A stretch of DNA of 35,310 bases from an uncultured Eubacteriales bacterium (GTDB lineage Bacteria; Bacillota; Clostridia; Lachnospirales; Lachnospiraceae): assembly GCA_900315015.1 (NCBI GenBank), contig OMXJ01000032.1, positions 1-35,310 of the forward strand, in the 5' to 3' direction. The position numbers and the translations under genes are program-made. The notes beneath the pieces are model-generated. The model was not told the DNA's origin, made no database searches, and was given only the letters and a program-made list of their open reading frames with translations. How positions within the stretch are numbered: position 1 is the first letter of the stretch; each line of letters opens with the position of its first letter. This document shows, one piece after another, positions 33,028-35,310 of the stretch.

Positions 33028-34578
33028 ATGTTACAGATAAAAAATCTAACACTTACTCATAAAAAAGATCTTAGAATTATAATTGATAAATTTAACCTGG
33101 TATTAAATCATGGCGACAAAGCAGTAATCATTGGAGAAGAAGGAAATGGAAAATCCTCTATAATTAAATGGATTAATGATCAGGAACTGATAGATGACTA
33201 TATGGAATGCAAGGGAGAGAAGGTGTCGAATGACGAAAAAATAGCATATCTCCCTCAAGAATTACCACAAAAAGAAGCGGAAAAGACAGTTTATGACTAT
33301 TTTTCTGAAAAGGAAGCATTCTGGGATAGTAATCCAAAGGAACTAGGTGCATTAGCGGCTAGCTTCGGGCTGGAAATGGATTTTTATTACCTAGATCAAA
33401 AGATGAATACTCTGTCAGGAGGAGAAAAAGTAAAAGCGCAGCTACTAAGACTTTTACTAGATGGACCGACCGTGCTTTTGCTAGATGAGCCTTCAAACGA
33501 TATAGATATAGAAACTCTAGAATATTTAGAAAAGTTAATAAATGGATTTGGAGGAATAGTGCTATATGTATCACATGATGAAACGCTTATAGAAAAAACA
33601 GCAAATGTGATTGTTCATATAGAGCAGCTCTCAAGAAAAACAAAAAGTCGATACACAGTATCAAGGCTTACCTATAAGGAATATATGGAGGATAGGAGAA
33701 AAAACTTTGAAAAGCAGCTTCAGCAATCAGTAAATGATGAAAAAGAAAAGAAAAGGCGCGATGAGAAATATATGAAGATATATCAGAGCGTTGAAAGAGC
33801 GATGGCAAGTGTATCAAGACAGGCACCAAGTGAAGCAAAAAACTTAAAGGATAAAATGCACTCTGTAAAAGCAATGAGTAAACGTTATGAAAAAATGGAT
33901 GAAAATATTACCAAGCGTCCTGAGCAGGAAGCAGCAATATATTTTAAGCTAGGAAATGAAAAATCTAAAATGCCAGCAGGGAAAGTTGTAATAGATATAG
34001 AAAAAGAGAAACTATCAATTGGTGAGAAGGTATTATCAGAAAACATAAAATTGTATGTAAGAGGACCAGAAAAAATCTGCATAATAGGAAAAAATGGAGC
34101 GGGAAAAACCACTCTACTAAAAAATATAGCAGAAATGTTGCAAAACAGAACAGATATAAGGGTAGAATACATGCCGCAGAATTACGAAGAAAAGCTGAAT
34201 TTAGAAATGACACCGGTAGACTATCTTGATAAAAGCGGAGACAAAGAAGAAAGAACGAGAATAAAAACCTATCTAGGCGCGTTAAAATATACGACAGAAG
34301 AAATGGAGCATCCAATAAAGGAATTATCTGGAGGACAAAAGGCAAAGGTATTTCTCTTAAAGATGAGCATGTCAGATGCGAATGTATTGATATTAGATGA
34401 ACCAACAAGAAATTTTTCACCTCTTTCAGGACCAGTAATAAGAAAGATGCTAAAAGAATATCCAGGAACAATCATCAGCATATCACATGATAGAAAATAT
34501 ATAGAAGAAGTATGCGATAAAATATATAGGTTAGAAAAGAATGGATTGAGTGAAATAGTATATGGAAATATTGGATGA
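33028..34578 (+). CDS. ABC-F family ATPase
   Basis: The product has 516 residues: two ATPase domains in one chain with no membrane segments, as in ABC-F proteins that act on the ribosome. First domain: Walker A GEEGNGKSS from 36, LSGGEK at 129, LLLDEPSNDIDIE. A charged inter-domain linker of about 80-100 residues (EKEKKRRDEKYMKIYQS) follows. Second domain: GKNGAGKTT from 354, LSGGQKAK at 433, LDEPTRNFSPLSGPVIR at 456-472, which has NFSPLS where most ABC-F proteins have NHLD. AAGGAGG stands 6 bases before this ATG; an upstream start at 32986 lacks such a site. It may protect ribosomes from antibiotics or act as a translation factor; which one cannot be told. Confidence 0.92.
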   Translation: MLQIKNLTLTHKKDLRIIIDKFNLVLNHGDKAVIIGEEGNGKSSIIKWINDQELIDDYMECKGEKVSNDEKIAYLPQELPQKEAEKTVYDYFSEKEAFWDSNPKELGALAASFGLEMDFYYLDQKMNTLSGGEKVKAQLLRLLLDGPTVLLLDEPSNDIDIETLEYLEKLINGFGGIVLYVSHDETLIEKTANVIVHIEQLSRKTKSRYTVSRLTYKEYMEDRRKNFEKQLQQSVNDEKEKKRRDEKYMKIYQSVERAMASVSRQAPSEAKNLKDKMHSVKAMSKRYEKMDENITKRPEQEAAIYFKLGNEKSKMPAGKVVIDIEKEKLSIGEKVLSENIKLYVRGPEKICIIGKNGAGKTTLLKNIAEMLQNRTDIRVEYMPQNYEEKLNLEMTPVDYLDKSGDKEERTRIKTYLGALKYTTEEMEHPIKELSGGQKAKVFLLKMSMSDANVLILDEPTRNFSPLSGPVIRKMLKEYPGTIISISHDRKYIEEVCDKIYRLEKNGLSEIVYGNIG

Positions 34579-34585
34579 TAGAAAA

Positions 34586-34705
34586 CCTCTTACAATATAT
34601 AAGTGACATCCCTCGGGTATAGAGATTTTGAAAAATATGGCTGCATAAAAGATCCTATACCCGAACCTTGGATATAGGCCTTTGTTGCGCGAACTATGTA
34701 AGGGG
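34586..34705. other. Structured intergenic element with nested and competing stems
   Basis: Outer arms CCTCTTACA (34586-34594) and TGTAAGGGG (34697-34705) pair with one G-U. Inside, TCGGGTATAG (34613-34622) and CTATACCCGA (34655-34664) pair perfectly over 10 bp. CCTATA (34654-34659) can alternatively pair with TATAGG (34673-34678). No T-run and no credible coding frame. It does not match any RNA family I can recall; it could be an unassigned small RNA, a processing site or a decayed mobile element. Confidence 0.4.
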
Positions 34706-34921
34706 GGATATTGAACTATATAAATAAATAAGAGGGAGAGAAGAGCCTTCGTTATGGATAAGCTAAGTAAGAAAAAATGGAGATACAAGGTAAATATGTT
34801 TTATAACGAGGAGAAAATAGAAAAAAATTGAATAAAAAGGGAAAGAAAAGATAAGTATGTAAAAATATGTGAAAACAGTAGATAATAGCAGAAAAAAATT
34901 GAAAATAATTAAAGAAAATGC

Positions 34922-34950
34922 TTGACAAACAAATTTAGTTGTATTATAAT
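34922..34950 (+). promoter_or_regulatory. rRNA-type promoter P1
   Basis: Perfect TTGACA, 17 bases, perfect TATAAT, followed 7 bases later by GCTGTC, a string shared (with small changes) by P2 and P3. Confidence 0.9.
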
Positions 34951-35035
34951 CTATCACGCTGTCGGGAAATGAAGCGAGGCAAGAAATTAAAGAAAAGCAA
35001 CTTATTAGGTCAGCGAATTAAAAAGAAAAAAGTGC

Positions 35036-35064
35036 TTGACAAACTAAATAAGATGTGTTAAAAT
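35036..35064 (+). promoter_or_regulatory. rRNA-type promoter P2
   Basis: TTGACA, 17 bases ending AAATAAGATGTGT, TAAAAT, then GCTGTT. The spacer is nearly identical to that of P3. Confidence 0.9.
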
Positions 35065-35154
35065 TTCATACGCTGTTTCACTTGAGACAGAAGCGCAAAA
35101 AGTTCTTTTTAAAAGAAAGTACAAATAATAATTTGAAAAAATTAAAAAAAGTAC

Positions 35155-35183
35155 TTGACAAAAGAAATAAGATGTGCTAAAAT
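35155..35183 (+). promoter_or_regulatory. rRNA-type promoter P3
   Basis: TTGACA, 17 bases ending AAATAAGATGTGC, TAAAAT, then GGCTGTC. The third of three promoters spaced 114 and 119 bases apart. Confidence 0.9.
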
Positions 35184-35310
35184 AAATAGGCTGTCGCTGA
35201 GAAGCGCAGCGCAAACGAACATTGATAACTTAATAATGAAACAACCTTGAAAATTCCAAATAAATTTCGTTCAGCAATGAACAAATCGAATGGAAACATT
35301 CAGAATCTGA
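35184..35310 (+). other. Probable pre-16S leader of an rRNA operon (runs off the window)
   Basis: Non-coding, with the stretch AACAACCTTGAAAATTCC that resembles the leader just upstream of 16S genes in clostridia. No mature 16S sequence is reached before the window ends. The call rests on the triple promoter array and this leader. Confidence 0.6.

Noticed and set aside
34531-34788. Minus-strand frame of 85 codons across the ABC-F end and spacer
   Set aside because: It overlaps the ABC-F gene, covers the structured inverted repeats, and has no ribosome binding site or recognisable domain.
35184-35310. Start of a 16S rRNA gene inside the window
   Set aside because: I do not see the conserved 5' end of mature 16S (AGAGTTTGATC type) before the window ends.

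Overview
The window looks like chromosomal DNA of a Gram-positive, low-to-moderate GC clostridium, most likely a Lachnospiraceae member. The grounds are GGAGG-type ribosome binding sites, 17-bp-spaced sigma-A promoters before many units, tRNA genes without an encoded CCA, the gene repertoire, and two regulator types common in that family (a LacI-like sensor fused to GGDEF, and a BTAD regulator). The genus cannot be fixed from the sequence. There is no phage, insertion sequence or CRISPR array.

Layout. 1-3.9 kb: the 3' part of a very large low-complexity Ala/Lys/Glu-rich repeat protein, followed by a family 2 glycosyltransferase. 4-13.5 kb: housekeeping genes pyrG, ftsH, uvrC and dnaE. 13.8-17.4 kb: pfkA and tex, each with its own promoter. 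17.4-21.9 kb: signalling and regulation, with a cytosolic LacI-like/GGDEF diguanylate cyclase, a small hypothetical gene on the minus strand, and a divergent BTAD transcription factor whose C-terminus looks like a dead GGDEF domain. 21.9-25.9 kb: a tRNA-maturation cluster, tsaE-tsaB-rimI-rnz-tsaD, joining t6A37 synthesis to tRNA 3'-end processing. 26-32.1 kb: an accessory block with a minus-strand lipoprotein carrying a Cys/His motif, and divergently a solute-binding-like lipoprotein, a large internally duplicated ABC-2 permease and its ATPase. The permease and ATPase are clearly more GC-rich than the rest. 32.1-32.8 kb: repeat-rich spacer and two tRNA-Ser genes (UGA and GGA anticodons). 33-34.6 kb: an ABC-F ATPase behind a strong terminator-like hairpin. 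34.6-35.3 kb: a structured spacer and three successive consensus promoters, almost certainly feeding an rRNA operon that begins just past the window.

Most notable: (i) three unrelated tandem repeats (24, 34 and 44 bp units) that each begin 0-2 bases after the stop codon of a different gene; (ii) the lipoprotein/solute-binding/ABC-2 block, which pairs an importer-style binding protein with an exporter-style permease; (iii) a 46-bp perfect palindrome with no loop between convergent genes; (iv) the BTAD regulator with a degenerate GGDEF-like domain; (v) a possible attenuation leader before the ABC-F gene.

Five starts were moved downstream of the longest open frame because a good ribosome binding site lies inside the upstream extension (pfkA, tex, the BTAD regulator, the ABC-2 ATPase and the solute-binding protein). 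The ABC-F start was moved for the same reason, and pyrG by one codon. All functional calls come from reading motifs by eye; no database search was possible.
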